Shown one piece after another: positions 43,301-53,637 of a stretch of DNA of 64,000 nucleotides (positions are counted from its first letter, which is position 1; each line of letters begins with the position of its first letter). The stretch is from Pedobacter sp. Leaf194. GTDB lineage: Bacteria; Bacteroidota; Bacteroidia; Sphingobacteriales; Sphingobacteriaceae. A program made the translations under genes and the position numbers. Location of the stretch: the NCBI RefSeq assembly GCF_001423945.1, contig NZ_LMPU01000008.1:372001-436000 (forward strand), read 5' to 3'. The notes under the pieces are model-generated. The model was not told the DNA's origin. It was given only the letters and a program-made list of their open reading frames with translations, and did not search any database.

Positions 43301-45076
43301 CTACCAGCCTTTGTTTTGCTTCAGGTTCGGGTTTCGTTGTAAATCAGCAAGCGGAATTGGATAGTAGTAGTTTCGGTCGTTCCATTTTCTTGGAATTTCT
43401 TTCATCCATGTTAGTTCGCCAGAAGTGCCGTTTTTTAGCAATTGCGAATTTACTGCCGTTCCACTATTCGCTGAAACATCTACGTAAGTTACACCTGCAA
43501 CTGCAGGGCTTGGCCGCGTGCCCTGATAAAAGGCGACATCTAAAATGCCATCTTCGTTCAAGTCCAACGGGGTAGCAAGTGCCGGAACATAAAAGCCATT
43601 CCATTCCTGCTCCATAAGCGGACCACGTTTCCACCTCAATAAATCAGAGAAACGTAAGCCTTCCAAACTCAATTCTATACCCCTTTCCCGTCTGATTTCG
43701 AGCAGTGAGGCATCAGAAATCTCTGGAAAGTAGTTAGCTACCAGGTATGGATCAAGCGTTGTAGGCTTAGCGGTTAAACCACCTGTAATACCTGCCCTCG
43801 AGCGCAGTGCCCCAATGGTGAGGACCCAATCGGCATCCGTTAATGTACCCAATTCTGCTTTAGCTTCAGCATAGTTTAACAGCACTTCTGCATAACGAAA
43901 TAATGAAACCGCATTCGTGTTTAAAGCGCCGGCGTCGTAATAGGTATCATCCAGAGCCCACTTAATAGGTTGATAACCCGTAAAAGTATACGAAAAAACC
44001 GGCGGTGCAGGAACCTGTTGGCCGCTCGTTATACGTTTGTAATCGCCTAAGCGAATAGTTTGTTTAAGGCGTAAATCACGGTTTTTCACTTCATCTTTAA
44101 ACAGCATTGTTTTATAGGCAGGGTCATTTGTAAAGGGAGTGCCATCAAGTTTAAGATAGGTGTTGATAAATGTGCGGGTAAAGCTGGCCTTTGCGCCATA
44201 AGTTCCACTCGTCCACCACCAGTTGGCTTCGTTAAGCACGCCTAAATTTAAATCGGCTACGGCTGATTGCAGTACTTCGTTTGCCACCGGCGTATTGCTG
44301 GTAAAAACCTGGCGATAAGATACACCTGCGCCACCGGCAGTATTTAGTGAGTAACCACCTTTTTTAATGATTTCATCTGCTGCCGTAGCTGCATCATCAA
44401 GCCATTTATTTGCAGTGGCGCTAAGGTTCAAATCGGTATGGTATTTTCTAAATGTTCCTTCAAAAAGGCATAATCTTGATTTATAAGCATATGCAACCCA
44501 TTTGGTAACCGTTGTGCGGCTGGCATCGTTGGTGCTGCTGATGTTTGCACAGGCAAAGTTTATGTCTGCGAGTACAGAATCCATCACAAGCGATCGCGTA
44601 TCTCGACCCGCGTTTAAAGCAGGATCATCAATATCCAGGGGCTTGCCAATCCATGGCACATCTCCAAACCGCTTTACCTTCTCCATATAAAAATAAGCCC
44701 GGAAATACCTTGCAATGCCGAGATAGTTGTTGCGCACTGCAACCGGAACCGCAGGGTCGTTGCAATTTTGAATGAAGTAATTGATGTTTCTCAAATCTCT
44801 CCATGTCCAGCCAGAGCTGTTGTTGGCGGCAAAGCCACCATCACGAACAAAATCGGGTACCGCCTTAACAGCAAGGTAATCAGACATGGCATCCTGACTT
44901 GTGGAATTCTTCGGCAGGAAATCCATGTTATAAAACGAATTAGTGTAAAGTTTTAATCCGTTCTCGGTTCCAAAAACTGCTTCTTTTGTGGCTGTTGATT
45001 CCGGTTTTTGATCGAGTTTTTTACAGGCGGCAAAACCTACGCAAGCCATGCCAAGCCATATATATAATTTTTTCAT
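43301..45076 (-). CDS. susD: SusD/RagB-type glycan-binding lipoprotein (PUL 2)
   Basis: 591 residues. Lipobox near GFAAC (Cys18); SusD helices such as NYLGIARYFRAYFYMEKVKRFGDVPW near residue 118 and LFRYAEVLLNYAEAKAELG; the C-terminal region has ERGIELSLEGLRFSDLLRWKRG. Works as the lid of the adjacent SusC. 21 bases after the susC stop. Together with the upstream GH2 enzyme it suggests a galactoside- or glucuronide-containing glycan, but the ligand is not readable. Confidence 0.95.
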   Translation of the reverse strand: MKKLYIWLGMACVGFAACKKLDQKPESTATKEAVFGTENGLKLYTNSFYNMDFLPKNSTSQDAMSDYLAVKAVPDFVRDGGFAANNSSGWTWRDLRNINYFIQNCNDPAVPVAVRNNYLGIARYFRAYFYMEKVKRFGDVPWIGKPLDIDDPALNAGRDTRSLVMDSVLADINFACANISSTNDASRTTVTKWVAYAYKSRLCLFEGTFRKYHTDLNLSATANKWLDDAATAADEIIKKGGYSLNTAGGAGVSYRQVFTSNTPVANEVLQSAVADLNLGVLNEANWWWTSGTYGAKASFTRTFINTYLKLDGTPFTNDPAYKTMLFKDEVKNRDLRLKQTIRLGDYKRITSGQQVPAPPVFSYTFTGYQPIKWALDDTYYDAGALNTNAVSLFRYAEVLLNYAEAKAELGTLTDADWVLTIGALRSRAGITGGLTAKPTTLDPYLVANYFPEISDASLLEIRRERGIELSLEGLRFSDLLRWKRGPLMEQEWNGFYVPALATPLDLNEDGILDVAFYQGTRPSPAVAGVTYVDVSANSGTAVNSQLLKNGTSGELTWMKEIPRKWNDRNYYYPIPLADLQRNPNLKQNKGW

Positions 45077-45097
45077 TTTGATTCTTTTGTCAATATT

Positions 45098-48000
45098 TTA
45101 AAATCCAACGTTTACACCGAAAGAGTAGCTTTTCATCAGCGGATAATTGTATCCGTCGCCATTAGTACTGCCCGAGTTTAAATCCTGATCGGAAGGCACG
45201 GCATTTTCCACATCGATTGTATGCTTAACAATTTTGTACATTGGCGAGTAAGTGAATAAATTTTCGCCCGAAAAAAACACCTTTGCGCTTCTCATCCCGA
45301 TTCGGTTTATCCATTTTGAAGGCAGATTGTAGCCAACCTGGAGGTTTTTCATCCTTACATAAGCAACATTTTGCAGATAACGGGTTTGTGCAACGCCGAG
45401 GGTTCTGTTGGTATTGCTTGAAGCTGCCCTTGACATGGTTCTCGGGAAATAAGCATCGGTATTTTGGGGCGTCCACATGTTGCCCAAATGGAAGGTTGGG
45501 ATGTTGTTGTATGGCCTGTTGTACTGGCCCCAAAACATTTCGGTTTCTGTACTCGGGTACCATTGCTGTTTTCCAACGCCTTGAAAGAACACTGAAAAAG
45601 AGAAGTTATGCCAATCTGCACCCAGGTTTACTCCATACAAATACCTTGGAGCCGAGTTTCCAATAATTCTTCTATCGCCTGATTTGCCAACTTTGTTTTC
45701 GCCAACGTTAATAAAACCATCACCATTCAGATCTTTCAATTTGATATCACCCGGAAACCATTTTCCTGTTGGTGATGCCCTCATTTGAGGATCCTGCTTT
45801 GCATGTGAGGCAATATCAGCATCATCTATAAAAAATCCTTCAGTTTCGTAGCCCCAAATTTCGCCAAGTGTTTGGCCTTCATAGTAATCGCTTAACAACT
45901 TATCGGGGTTATTATATTTGTCGATTTTGGTTTTATTATCAGATAAAGTTAGCCTCACATTATACCTGAAAGGTTTTTCAGACTGGCCGATTTTGTCGTT
46001 CCAGCTTACGGAAACTTCCCAGCCACGTGTAGTTAAATCTGCATAGTTTCCTTTAGGCACATCGGCGCCGAATACCGCGGGCGGTGTCAATCCGAAGGTA
46101 AACATATCCGTTGTTTTACGAACGTAAGCATCGCCGGTAAAGCTTAACCGACCGGAAAGCATGGTTAAATCCAAGCCAAAATTGGTGGTTGTAGAGGTTT
46201 CCCAGGTTAAGCCATCGGGTAGCACAGCCGGAATTCGTGTGGTTTGAGGCCTTACGCCGTTCAAAATAACACCTGATTGGTTAATGTTAAAAATTTCCTG
46301 AAAGGCGTAAGAAGCAATGTTTCCATTTCCAAGAGAACCGTAAGAGCCTCTTAACTTAAAGTCAGAAATTAATTTATCAGATACGTTCCAAAAAGACTCC
46401 TTGTTAATTCTCCAGCCTGCTGAAACAGAGGGGAAGAAGCCATAACGTTGATTTGATGGAAATTTGGAAGATCCGTCATATCTGGCATTAACTTCTAAAA
46501 GGTATCTATCTTTGTAAGAGTAATTTAATCTGGAAAAGCCGCCCAAAATTGCCCATTGCTCATAGCCACCGCCGGTACTAATAGACTGTCCGAGTGCCAG
46601 GTTTAAATCTTTAGCATCTTCAAAAATGATTCCGTTGCGTTGCACCGCAATTCGGTTGTAGGTAGATTGTTCGTAGTTGTAACCCGCCATCGCTTTCAGG
46701 TAATGGTCGTTTCCGAAACGGTTTTCGTACTCAGCGTAGATGTTCGTTGCCAAATATTGGGTTTCACGATTATCAAAAAGCAAGTCATTTGTTGTAGTAC
46801 CTACATAAGCGGTAACGCCACGGGTGTTACTGTAGGGAACCTGCACACGTTTTTGCTCGATATTGTTATTGGTGTTCCTAAACGTAAAATCGGCATTTAC
46901 CCTAAATTTATTGTTGAAAAAATTAGTTCGCAGGCCGGTAATGTTTCTAAACACCTGGCGACGAGTATCTATACCGTTTTTGCCGTAGATAAAATCGCCA
47001 ACCGTGTAAGCCGCAGCGAAAGTTAAAGACCCATCAGGGTTAAAAATCGGCATGGTTGGTTTTCCTTCGTCAGCAATGTTCCGCCAGATGCCACCACCCT
47101 CTCCCACATTGATTGGATTGTGGTAGTTCATAACAGAATAATCTGCATTGTTTTCAATACTTAACCATGGAAATACTTGCACAGAACCGCGGGCACGAAT
47201 GTTTTTCATATCGTAATCATCGCTGTTGTATTTAAATAACCCATCCTGATTAAGATATCTGCCCGACACCAGGAAGGAAACTTTATCGCTTCCTCCACTA
47301 ACAGAGAGGTTGTTTTCGGTGGCTGCAGTATTTTTCTTATACAACTCTGAATAATAATCTGTGCTGCCGTAATAGGTATACTCGCCGGTAGTTGGGTTTA
47401 CCTCTATCTGGTTATACGGCTGGCCAGATTCTGCCCTTTTCTTAAATTCATCAAGATAAGCTTGCGAAAACTTCTGGGTTTTATTGGCGTTTTGCGGAAA
47501 AGCACCGTCACCGTTTACAAAAGCTTCTGCAAACATTTTTGCCCAGGTGTAACCGTCTGTTACGAAGTCGGGCACCTGTAACGGACTTTTTATTGCATAG
47601 TTCGATGAATAAGTTATGTTAGTGCGGCCTTTTTCTGCCTTTTTGGTGGTGATTAAAACCACCCCGAACACGCCTCTTGCGCCATAAATTGCGGCAGATG
47701 CAGCATCTTTCAGAATTGTAACACTTTCAACATCGTTAGGGTTTAAAAGCGATGGATCGCCCTCAAAACCATCTATCAAAACGAGCGCATTTCCACCTTG
47801 CCCAATTGAAGTTGTACCACGAATGTTGTAGCTTGGCGATTGTGTAGGCTTACCATCAAGCATTTTCAAATTCAGGTTGGGAAGCAAACCCTGAAGTCCT
47901 TGCGTAAGGTTTGTTATTGGTCTGTTTTCTAGCCGTTTCGACGTAATCTGGTCTACGGCTCCTGTCGCGTTTTCACGCTTTTGCGTACCGAAGCCTACAA

Positions 48001-48406
48001 CGAGTACTTCGTTAAGACTGCCGGTTTCTCCCTTTAAGGTAACATTCAATGGCGTAATCTCGGCGTTTTTTACAACGATTTTACTTAAAATTACTGTTGT
48101 ATAGGATATAAAACTGACCTGAACATTGTATGTACCCACCGGAACATCAATCTTAAACGTGCCATCCGGATTGCTCTGAACAATCTTATTTAATTCCCTG
48201 ATAACAATGCTTGCACCAGGTAAAGGCTCATTTTTTTCATCAACAACTTTTCCGCTGATTGTGCCCGATTGCTGATTATTGATTGGCGACGGTCCATCTT
48301 TAGAATTTGCACAGGAGGTAGACGGTATTGCAAGCCCGGCGGTAAAAACTGTGGCTATTAAAGCACATAGCGCAAACTTCCGCGTTAGCAGTAGAGGTTT
48401 TTTCAT
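45098..48406 (-). CDS. susC: SusC/RagA TonB-linked outer-membrane transporter (PUL 2)
   Basis: 1102 residues: signal peptide region to about residue 33, carboxypeptidase-regulatory-like domain (SGKVVDEKNEPLPGASIVI), TonB box near VLVVGFG, plug with KDAASAAIYGARGVFGVVL, large barrel ending VGF with C-terminal Phe. No STN domain. Imports oligosaccharides with SusD. A possible -7 element lies about 68 bases upstream. Confidence 0.96.
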   Translation of the reverse strand: MKKPLLLTRKFALCALIATVFTAGLAIPSTSCANSKDGPSPINNQQSGTISGKVVDEKNEPLPGASIVIRELNKIVQSNPDGTFKIDVPVGTYNVQVSFISYTTVILSKIVVKNAEITPLNVTLKGETGSLNEVLVVGFGTQKRENATGAVDQITSKRLENRPITNLTQGLQGLLPNLNLKMLDGKPTQSPSYNIRGTTSIGQGGNALVLIDGFEGDPSLLNPNDVESVTILKDAASAAIYGARGVFGVVLITTKKAEKGRTNITYSSNYAIKSPLQVPDFVTDGYTWAKMFAEAFVNGDGAFPQNANKTQKFSQAYLDEFKKRAESGQPYNQIEVNPTTGEYTYYGSTDYYSELYKKNTAATENNLSVSGGSDKVSFLVSGRYLNQDGLFKYNSDDYDMKNIRARGSVQVFPWLSIENNADYSVMNYHNPINVGEGGGIWRNIADEGKPTMPIFNPDGSLTFAAAYTVGDFIYGKNGIDTRRQVFRNITGLRTNFFNNKFRVNADFTFRNTNNNIEQKRVQVPYSNTRGVTAYVGTTTNDLLFDNRETQYLATNIYAEYENRFGNDHYLKAMAGYNYEQSTYNRIAVQRNGIIFEDAKDLNLALGQSISTGGGYEQWAILGGFSRLNYSYKDRYLLEVNARYDGSSKFPSNQRYGFFPSVSAGWRINKESFWNVSDKLISDFKLRGSYGSLGNGNIASYAFQEIFNINQSGVILNGVRPQTTRIPAVLPDGLTWETSTTTNFGLDLTMLSGRLSFTGDAYVRKTTDMFTFGLTPPAVFGADVPKGNYADLTTRGWEVSVSWNDKIGQSEKPFRYNVRLTLSDNKTKIDKYNNPDKLLSDYYEGQTLGEIWGYETEGFFIDDADIASHAKQDPQMRASPTGKWFPGDIKLKDLNGDGFINVGENKVGKSGDRRIIGNSAPRYLYGVNLGADWHNFSFSVFFQGVGKQQWYPSTETEMFWGQYNRPYNNIPTFHLGNMWTPQNTDAYFPRTMSRAASSNTNRTLGVAQTRYLQNVAYVRMKNLQVGYNLPSKWINRIGMRSAKVFFSGENLFTYSPMYKIVKHTIDVENAVPSDQDLNSGSTNGDGYNYPLMKSYSFGVNVGF

Positions 48407-48473
48407 TAGTTAAAATAATTAGTTATCGGTGGTAAACCGTATTAGTTATATTCCTGGGTCCCTTAGAATGGTG

Positions 48474-48481
48474 CAAACATA
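48474..48481 (-). promoter_or_regulatory. Possible -7 element of PUL 2 susC
   Basis: Leftward TATGTTTG matches TAnnTTTG exactly and lies 67 bases before the susC start. No TTTG is found at the -33 distance, which would fit dependence on an activator. Confidence 0.35.
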
Positions 48482-48847
48482 TCGCCCTTATATGAACATA
48501 ATATTAACTTACTTTAACCTCTTGAGTAAAATTAAGCCTGATGATTTCCCGGCTGCATCGCAAACCTTACCAACAAATTTATCGTCGCTAACCTTCACAG
48601 CTGCAAGAGTTGATATTAAACCTGAACGGGAATTTTTTAGTTCGGGAAAAGAGGCAGATCAAATGGCTATCATTGCCAGATTAGACCGTGCGAATTATGA
48701 AGGTTTGGCTTGACATGTATACCTTAACAGGAATTTGCTCCGCCGATAGCGAATAAAAACTTCAGGTAAGCAAAAAAAGCCGTTGTGCCATGGATTTGAA
48801 AAAGCGGCAATTGTTATTCAGGATGCGTAAAAATTAACATTACAAAA

Positions 48848-48878
48848 TTTACTGTAAAACGATATCGTTTTTACTGTA
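48848..48878. promoter_or_regulatory. Palindrome AAAACGATATCGTTTT flanked by TTTACTGTA repeats
   Basis: A perfect 16-base palindrome (48856-48871) is framed by two direct copies of TTTACTGTA starting at 48848 and 48870, 22 bases (two helical turns) apart. It lies just past the GH2 stop. It could be an operator for PUL 2 or a weak terminator for GH2; the palindrome has no good U-tract. Confidence 0.45.
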
Positions 48879-48897
48879 GCAAACCTGCGCCTGCGGC

Positions 48898-51324
48898 TTA
48901 ACGAGAAACAATGTTGATTTTCCCAGATTTTAAGTTTTTGCCGGTAACGTTTAGAATGATTTCACCGGCTTTTCCATCCGACTGAACAATTACCACAAGC
49001 TTACCACTAAACAATTTCATTTTTGGTTTTACGAATGATTCGAGTGAGGTGGCATCACCATTACAAACTGCTTGAAACCTGCCGGCACCTTTAACATCAA
49101 ATTGCAATTCATCAGTCGCGGTAGGGCAAAGGTTTCCGGCTTTGTCAAGCACCGAAACCGTTACAAATGATAAGTCTTTTCCGTCTCCTGTAAGCTCCTT
49201 CCTGTCTGCCTGCAAAACGATTTGATGCGGTTTTCCAGCTGTGGAAACCTGTGCTTCCTGCACTGCCTTTCCATTGCTATCTAAGGCCACAACTTTCAGC
49301 GTTCCGGGTTCGTACTTAACATCCATCCACATCAAACGATAGCGGTTTTGTGGCGATGTTTTATCTTTCCTTCTTACACCGAGGCTTTTACCGTTCAAAA
49401 AAAGTTCGGCACTTTCATAGCTTGTGTAAACAAAAACCGGTGTGGTCTGCCCTTCCCGTCCTTCCCAGTTCCAATGTGGAAGAATATGCAATGTGGGCGA
49501 GGTTTTATTCCATCTGCTTCTATACAGATAATATCGATCTTTTGGTAATCCGGCTAAATCGGAAATCCCAAAGTAAGAGCTCCTTGCTGGCCAGCTGCTG
49601 TCATAGGGCGTAGGTTCCCCCAAATAGTCGAAGCCTGTCCAAACAAATTCTCCGATTATCCAGGGCTTGTCATCCTGCATCACAAAATCATCATCGGGCA
49701 GGTTAGACCAGCTACAATATTCCATATCGTAAGAAGAAGATTGGAAATCAGCATATTGTTTATCGAAGCCTTTAACTACCGGAAACTTATAAATACCCCT
49801 TGAGCTAACTGTTGATGCTGTTTCTGAGCCCAAAATAAATCCCTGCGGAAAGGCCTGATTCGCTTCTTCGTAAAGATGAACCCGATAATTTAATCCCGGT
49901 ATATCCAGCAAAGCGCCAAAACCAGATTGCATGGTTGCCTTAACCTGATCCATACCCACTGTTACAGGACGTGTAGGGTCTTCACGATGGAAAATTTCCT
50001 GCAACCACTTCGCCCTCTTTACCCCTTCCGCACCAAACTGATCTGGAACCTCGTTGCCGGCACTCCACATAACAATGCATGGATGGTTTTTAGTTGCGCT
50101 AACCAGGTTTACGATATCTTTTTCAGCGTCGGTATCAAAGTATAAATGATAACCATTTTCTACTTTTGTTTTAGCCCACTCGTCGAAACTTTCTGCAAGG
50201 AACATAAAGCCCATTTCATCACACAATTCCAGCTGTTCTGGCGACGGCATATTATGGGAACTGCGGATGGCATCGCAACCCATATCTTTTAAAATAGTTA
50301 ACTGTCTTCTTAATGCAGCAACATTTATGGCTGTGCCGAGCGGACCAAGATCATGGTGCAAACAAACGCCCTTGAATTTTCTAACTTTGCCATTAAGACT
50401 AAAACCGCGACCTGCATCATAACTGATTGACCTGACGCCAAACCTTGTTTTCACTACATCTTTCAGTACGTTGCCCTCATAAACCTTCGAAACTGACGTG
50501 TAGAGGTATGGGCTTTCCGGGCTCCAAAGCTTTGGATTTGACAATTGTATATTTTGATCCGCTTCATTTCCGAAAATTGTTTTCGCTGTATCCAAGGCGA
50601 CCACTCTACCCGCAGCATCCATAATCTGCGTAACTAAACGCAAGTTCGAGCCGGTTAATTTCGTTTTAACATTTACCTTTGCAAATGCCGTGTTAACAAC
50701 TGGCGTGGTTACTGTAATCCCCCATTGGTCAACACTTTTCTTATCTTTGATAATTACGTGAATGTTCCGGTATAAACCAGCACCGGGATACCATCGAGAT
50801 GATTGTGGCTTGTTCTGAAGGTGAATGGCCAGTTGATTGCCAGTCTTATTCAGGTGATCCGTTATGTCGATATAGAAATAATTATAACCGTAATTCCATT
50901 GGCCAACAAGCTTACCGTTTAAATAAACCTTTGGTTCGCTCATCGCTCCATCAATCTGCAAAAGCACTTCTTGGTTAGCACTGATGGTAGGTAGATTGAG
51001 TTTTTTGCGGTACCAACCTTCTCCAATGTATGGTAATGCACCCGTTCTGCCTGTTTTTTCAGTTGGCTTGCTTTCCCCGTTTTGAGTTATTGCAATAACC
51101 TGTTTATCAATTTCTTTATCGAAAGGGCCGCTTATGGCCCAATCGTGCGGAACACTGACCGTTTCCCATGAAGCATCATTGAATTTAGTGGTAAATGCAT
51201 CAACAAAACTTCCTTTGGCAAACTTCCAGTCCTGATCCAGTAAAATTTCCTGCCTTTGTGCAACAGCATTTAAATAACAGCTACAGACGATAACAAAGAT
51301 GAAAAAGCTTTTTAACCAAGCCAT
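48898..51324 (-). CDS. Glycoside hydrolase family 2 (beta-galactosidase-like)
   Basis: 808 residues with a signal peptide ending near NAVAQ, so periplasmic or outer-membrane associated. GH2 layout: jelly-roll sugar-binding domain (VPHDWAISGPFD near residue 58, GEGWYRKKL), immunoglobulin-like domain, TIM barrel starting near FKGVCLHHDLG, then further Ig-like domains and a DUF4982-like segment after GEFVWTGFDY. Catalytic acid/base is Glu425 (SAGNEVPD); Glu501 in LGSETAS is the likely nucleophile. Removes beta-galactosyl or related residues from oligosaccharides. Upstream of susC/susD of PUL 2 on the same strand. Confidence 0.93.
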   Translation of the reverse strand: MAWLKSFFIFVIVCSCYLNAVAQRQEILLDQDWKFAKGSFVDAFTTKFNDASWETVSVPHDWAISGPFDKEIDKQVIAITQNGESKPTEKTGRTGALPYIGEGWYRKKLNLPTISANQEVLLQIDGAMSEPKVYLNGKLVGQWNYGYNYFYIDITDHLNKTGNQLAIHLQNKPQSSRWYPGAGLYRNIHVIIKDKKSVDQWGITVTTPVVNTAFAKVNVKTKLTGSNLRLVTQIMDAAGRVVALDTAKTIFGNEADQNIQLSNPKLWSPESPYLYTSVSKVYEGNVLKDVVKTRFGVRSISYDAGRGFSLNGKVRKFKGVCLHHDLGPLGTAINVAALRRQLTILKDMGCDAIRSSHNMPSPEQLELCDEMGFMFLAESFDEWAKTKVENGYHLYFDTDAEKDIVNLVSATKNHPCIVMWSAGNEVPDQFGAEGVKRAKWLQEIFHREDPTRPVTVGMDQVKATMQSGFGALLDIPGLNYRVHLYEEANQAFPQGFILGSETASTVSSRGIYKFPVVKGFDKQYADFQSSSYDMEYCSWSNLPDDDFVMQDDKPWIIGEFVWTGFDYLGEPTPYDSSWPARSSYFGISDLAGLPKDRYYLYRSRWNKTSPTLHILPHWNWEGREGQTTPVFVYTSYESAELFLNGKSLGVRRKDKTSPQNRYRLMWMDVKYEPGTLKVVALDSNGKAVQEAQVSTAGKPHQIVLQADRKELTGDGKDLSFVTVSVLDKAGNLCPTATDELQFDVKGAGRFQAVCNGDATSLESFVKPKMKLFSGKLVVIVQSDGKAGEIILNVTGKNLKSGKINIVSR

Positions 51325-51662
51325 ATAAAGTAAATTTTTGAGTGGATGAATGAGCCGGTTTTGCTTTCAAGGTTCAACATTAGGTGCAGAAAACCGGATA
51401 ACGCAATCCTATCAACTGCAACATTTCTTAAACTGAAAACCGACGGGGTAAAGGTACGTTTAAGCAGGCGATGTTAAAAACCCCGCACCCTTTTAAATTA
51501 AATGTGAAGATGAGTGAGGCTTTTTCATGGTTTAATTCAGCGCCGTGAATTGGACGTTGAGGGATTATGCGTGAAGCAGGAATAGTCGCCATAGAATTCG
51601 CCTGACTGAAATTGCCTTGAATAACTAGTGTAATATTTAGAAACCGTTCAACTCGAAATCAA
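51325..51662. other. Intergenic stretch, nothing recognised
   Basis: 338 bases upstream of the GH2 gene and downstream of the next minus-strand gene. No reading frame, hairpin terminator or exact TAnnTTTG element was found; it should include the GH2 promoter. Confidence 0.5.
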
Positions 51663-52490
51663 TTAAAGCCTGAAGGATAAGCCGACGAAATAGCTCTTTT
51701 TTGCTTCGTGCTGAAGGCCATAATTCACACCTCCATCTAAAAGCATATCCTTGGCAATTTCATATTGGAGCGCTGCGTTCAAAAAGTTTTTCATGTGCTT
51801 TTCTTTAAACTCATAAGTATAATAAGTTTCTACAATGGCTTCCAGTTTTTTACTTAAGTGATTGGACAATGCAACGGTTTGTAAAATTTCATTGTGGTGG
51901 CCCATGCCTTCCTCATCCTGAAGCCGGTCGGCTTCTACCTGAAAGCCTAATGTCCACTGTTTGTTAAACTTAACCTGCATAGGAATAATTATTCCACCTT
52001 CATATTGGCTCTCGTCATCAGCCCTGGATGTCGGGAATTTCAGATAAGGAAGCAAAGCAATAGCAAATTTCCCGTCGTTATTGCCAATCAGATTTTGCTT
52101 TATCCTCAAGGTTATATCGCCAAAACCGTGTTGCTGCTCCATGTTGCCGGCGCCATCAAACTCCTTTTGTAAAACGTAACTCTCTAGCGTTACCTGAATC
52201 GCTGTAGAACCTGTAAGCCCGAGTTTCAAATTTGCCTGATTAAAAAAATACTCATCTGTTTTACCGGTTTCTTTACCTTGCCTTTGAAATCTAAAGAGAT
52301 CGGTTTCTACTTGAAAATGACCCGCATCAACAGTTTGCGGCGTTTCGGTTACATCGGGGCGGTCTGTTTCCATTTCCCTCAAACTATCTTTCGGTACAGC
52401 CTTAAATAACGAATAGGCTGGTTTTTTTTGAGCAAATACACCAGCACTACAAAGGCCGAAGAATGTAAGTATTAAAAGAAATTTTTTCAT
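51663..52490 (-). CDS. Outer-membrane beta-barrel of the MetA-pathway/transporter family
   Basis: 275 residues. Signal peptide ending GVFAQ; then TDRPDVTETPQTVDAGHFQVE, the start signature of a family annotated as phenol-degradation MetA-like or simply transporter, followed by about ten amphipathic strands ending LSFRL. Probably an outer-membrane channel. Substrate unknown; the gene stands alone. Confidence 0.8.
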   Translation of the reverse strand: MKKFLLILTFFGLCSAGVFAQKKPAYSLFKAVPKDSLREMETDRPDVTETPQTVDAGHFQVETDLFRFQRQGKETGKTDEYFFNQANLKLGLTGSTAIQVTLESYVLQKEFDGAGNMEQQHGFGDITLRIKQNLIGNNDGKFAIALLPYLKFPTSRADDESQYEGGIIIPMQVKFNKQWTLGFQVEADRLQDEEGMGHHNEILQTVALSNHLSKKLEAIVETYYTYEFKEKHMKNFLNAALQYEIAKDMLLDGGVNYGLQHEAKKSYFVGLSFRL

Positions 52491-52625
52491 TGATGAGGTA
52501 AGTTGTAAACACTTTGAGCGTCAGCACTGTCGTTCTGCTAACTGCCTCAATTTTTTCTGAATTATGCCTGGGCAACGTTCATTTTAAAATAACTATTTTC
52601 AGATTATGAAGATAAAAGCGACTAA

Positions 52626-52811
52626 TTATTGACTATCGGTATTTTTAGATTTTCGAATTGACTTATAACCGTCAATGAAGGTATTCATCAAATCTTTGAA
52701 CGATTTTTTTGATAGTCCCGGCTTAGATTTATCCTGCTGATAGCGCTTTAACTTATCTGCTAATACCTCTTGCGGGTTCAAACTTGTCGACTTGATAAAT
52801 GGATTCTTCAT
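52626..52811 (-). CDS. Small basic hypothetical protein
   Basis: 61 residues, Lys-rich (KSKPGLSKKSFKDLMNTFIDGYKS) with one amphipathic helix. No signal peptide or known domain. Weakly supported by a clean ATG and codon pattern. Confidence 0.45.
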   Translation of the reverse strand: MKNPFIKSTSLNPQEVLADKLKRYQQDKSKPGLSKKSFKDLMNTFIDGYKSIRKSKNTDSQ

Positions 52812-53075
52812 AACACCTTATTGAACATATACATAACCAGTATAACCGGATTTAGTTTGAGCACACGCAAATTCAACTGCTAAAAATATATAGTAGCCAT
52901 TATTTGTTGGCCTGGATAGGCATTCACTGCAATAAAAGTAATGGAAATTTCCCGTTTGGATAGGCGTTTTCGATTGCAATTGAAATCGACAAATTGATGA
53001 ACCGTGTTATAAAAAATAGGGGATCAGCTTATCTGGAGAAATGGAGATGGAGTGTTGTGTTGAACTATAGATAGC

Positions 53076-53321
53076 TTATGCGCTGGCTTGCACATTTTTA
53101 GAACCTGTATTTTTCAACCGGGAAATTCTATCGATGTAAATACTTTTGATTTTACTGCCCGGCGTGGGAATAAGCACGTCGTGTACACTTTCAAGAAACC
53201 CGCAGAATATGCCATCAATCATGACTCTGTAAACATCCGGTTTCGACTTTACGCCCTGAACGATAATGATTGTACCGTCCATGTCAATTATTCGTGTATC
53301 TGTACCTGTAAAAACATGCAT
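53076..53321 (-). CDS. Small hypothetical protein
   Basis: 81 residues, beta-rich by eye (GTIIIVQGVKSKPDVYRVMIDG, then GSKIKSIYIDRISRL). An internal ATG at residue 14 could be the true start. No family recognised. The opposite-strand frame across the same bases looks less protein-like. Confidence 0.5.
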   Translation of the reverse strand: MHVFTGTDTRIIDMDGTIIIVQGVKSKPDVYRVMIDGIFCGFLESVHDVLIPTPGSKIKSIYIDRISRLKNTGSKNVQASA

Positions 53322-53637
53322 AACTCGCTTATTTTATTGTGTTTACCTATACACCAAAGGTAATTTAAAATCTTTTACAATCCTCAAAAATCAGATAAAA
53401 AAATTCAATGTAACCAGATTGTTAAATCAAAATACCATTAGGGATACCTGGTCCCACCCATTGCAACTTCGATGCTTAAAAGTTTAATGATTGTTCGGTC
53501 TTTACAGTGTTGAGATAAATATTTTTATTGCGTTATCGAACGAGCTAATGGGCATTATTTAATTTCAATTTACTTAGCTTGCCGCTAACCCCCAATTCCT
53601 TAACCAAACTTTATTCCTTTCCACGGGTTGTATTGCA
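53322..53637. other. Intergenic stretch, nothing recognised
   Basis: 316 AT-rich bases between divergent small genes. No hairpin or RNA gene seen. Confidence 0.5.

Larger units (their letters stand above)
48407..48897. other. Intergenic control region between GH2 and susC of PUL 2
   Basis: 491 bases. It holds a candidate susC promoter element at 48474 and a repeat-flanked palindrome near 48860. A 94-codon frame at 48429-48713 on the plus strand has no sign of being a gene. The length suggests that susC has its own promoter rather than relying on read-through from GH2. Confidence 0.6.

Noticed and set aside
45283..45666. Long open frames antisense to SusC
   Set aside because: They mirror the codon pattern of the strong minus-strand SusC gene and are not independent genes.
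48429..48713. 94-codon plus-strand frame between GH2 and susC
   Set aside because: It starts just beside the susC start region on the other strand, overlaps the predicted promoter, and its composition shows no domain, signal peptide or helix pattern.
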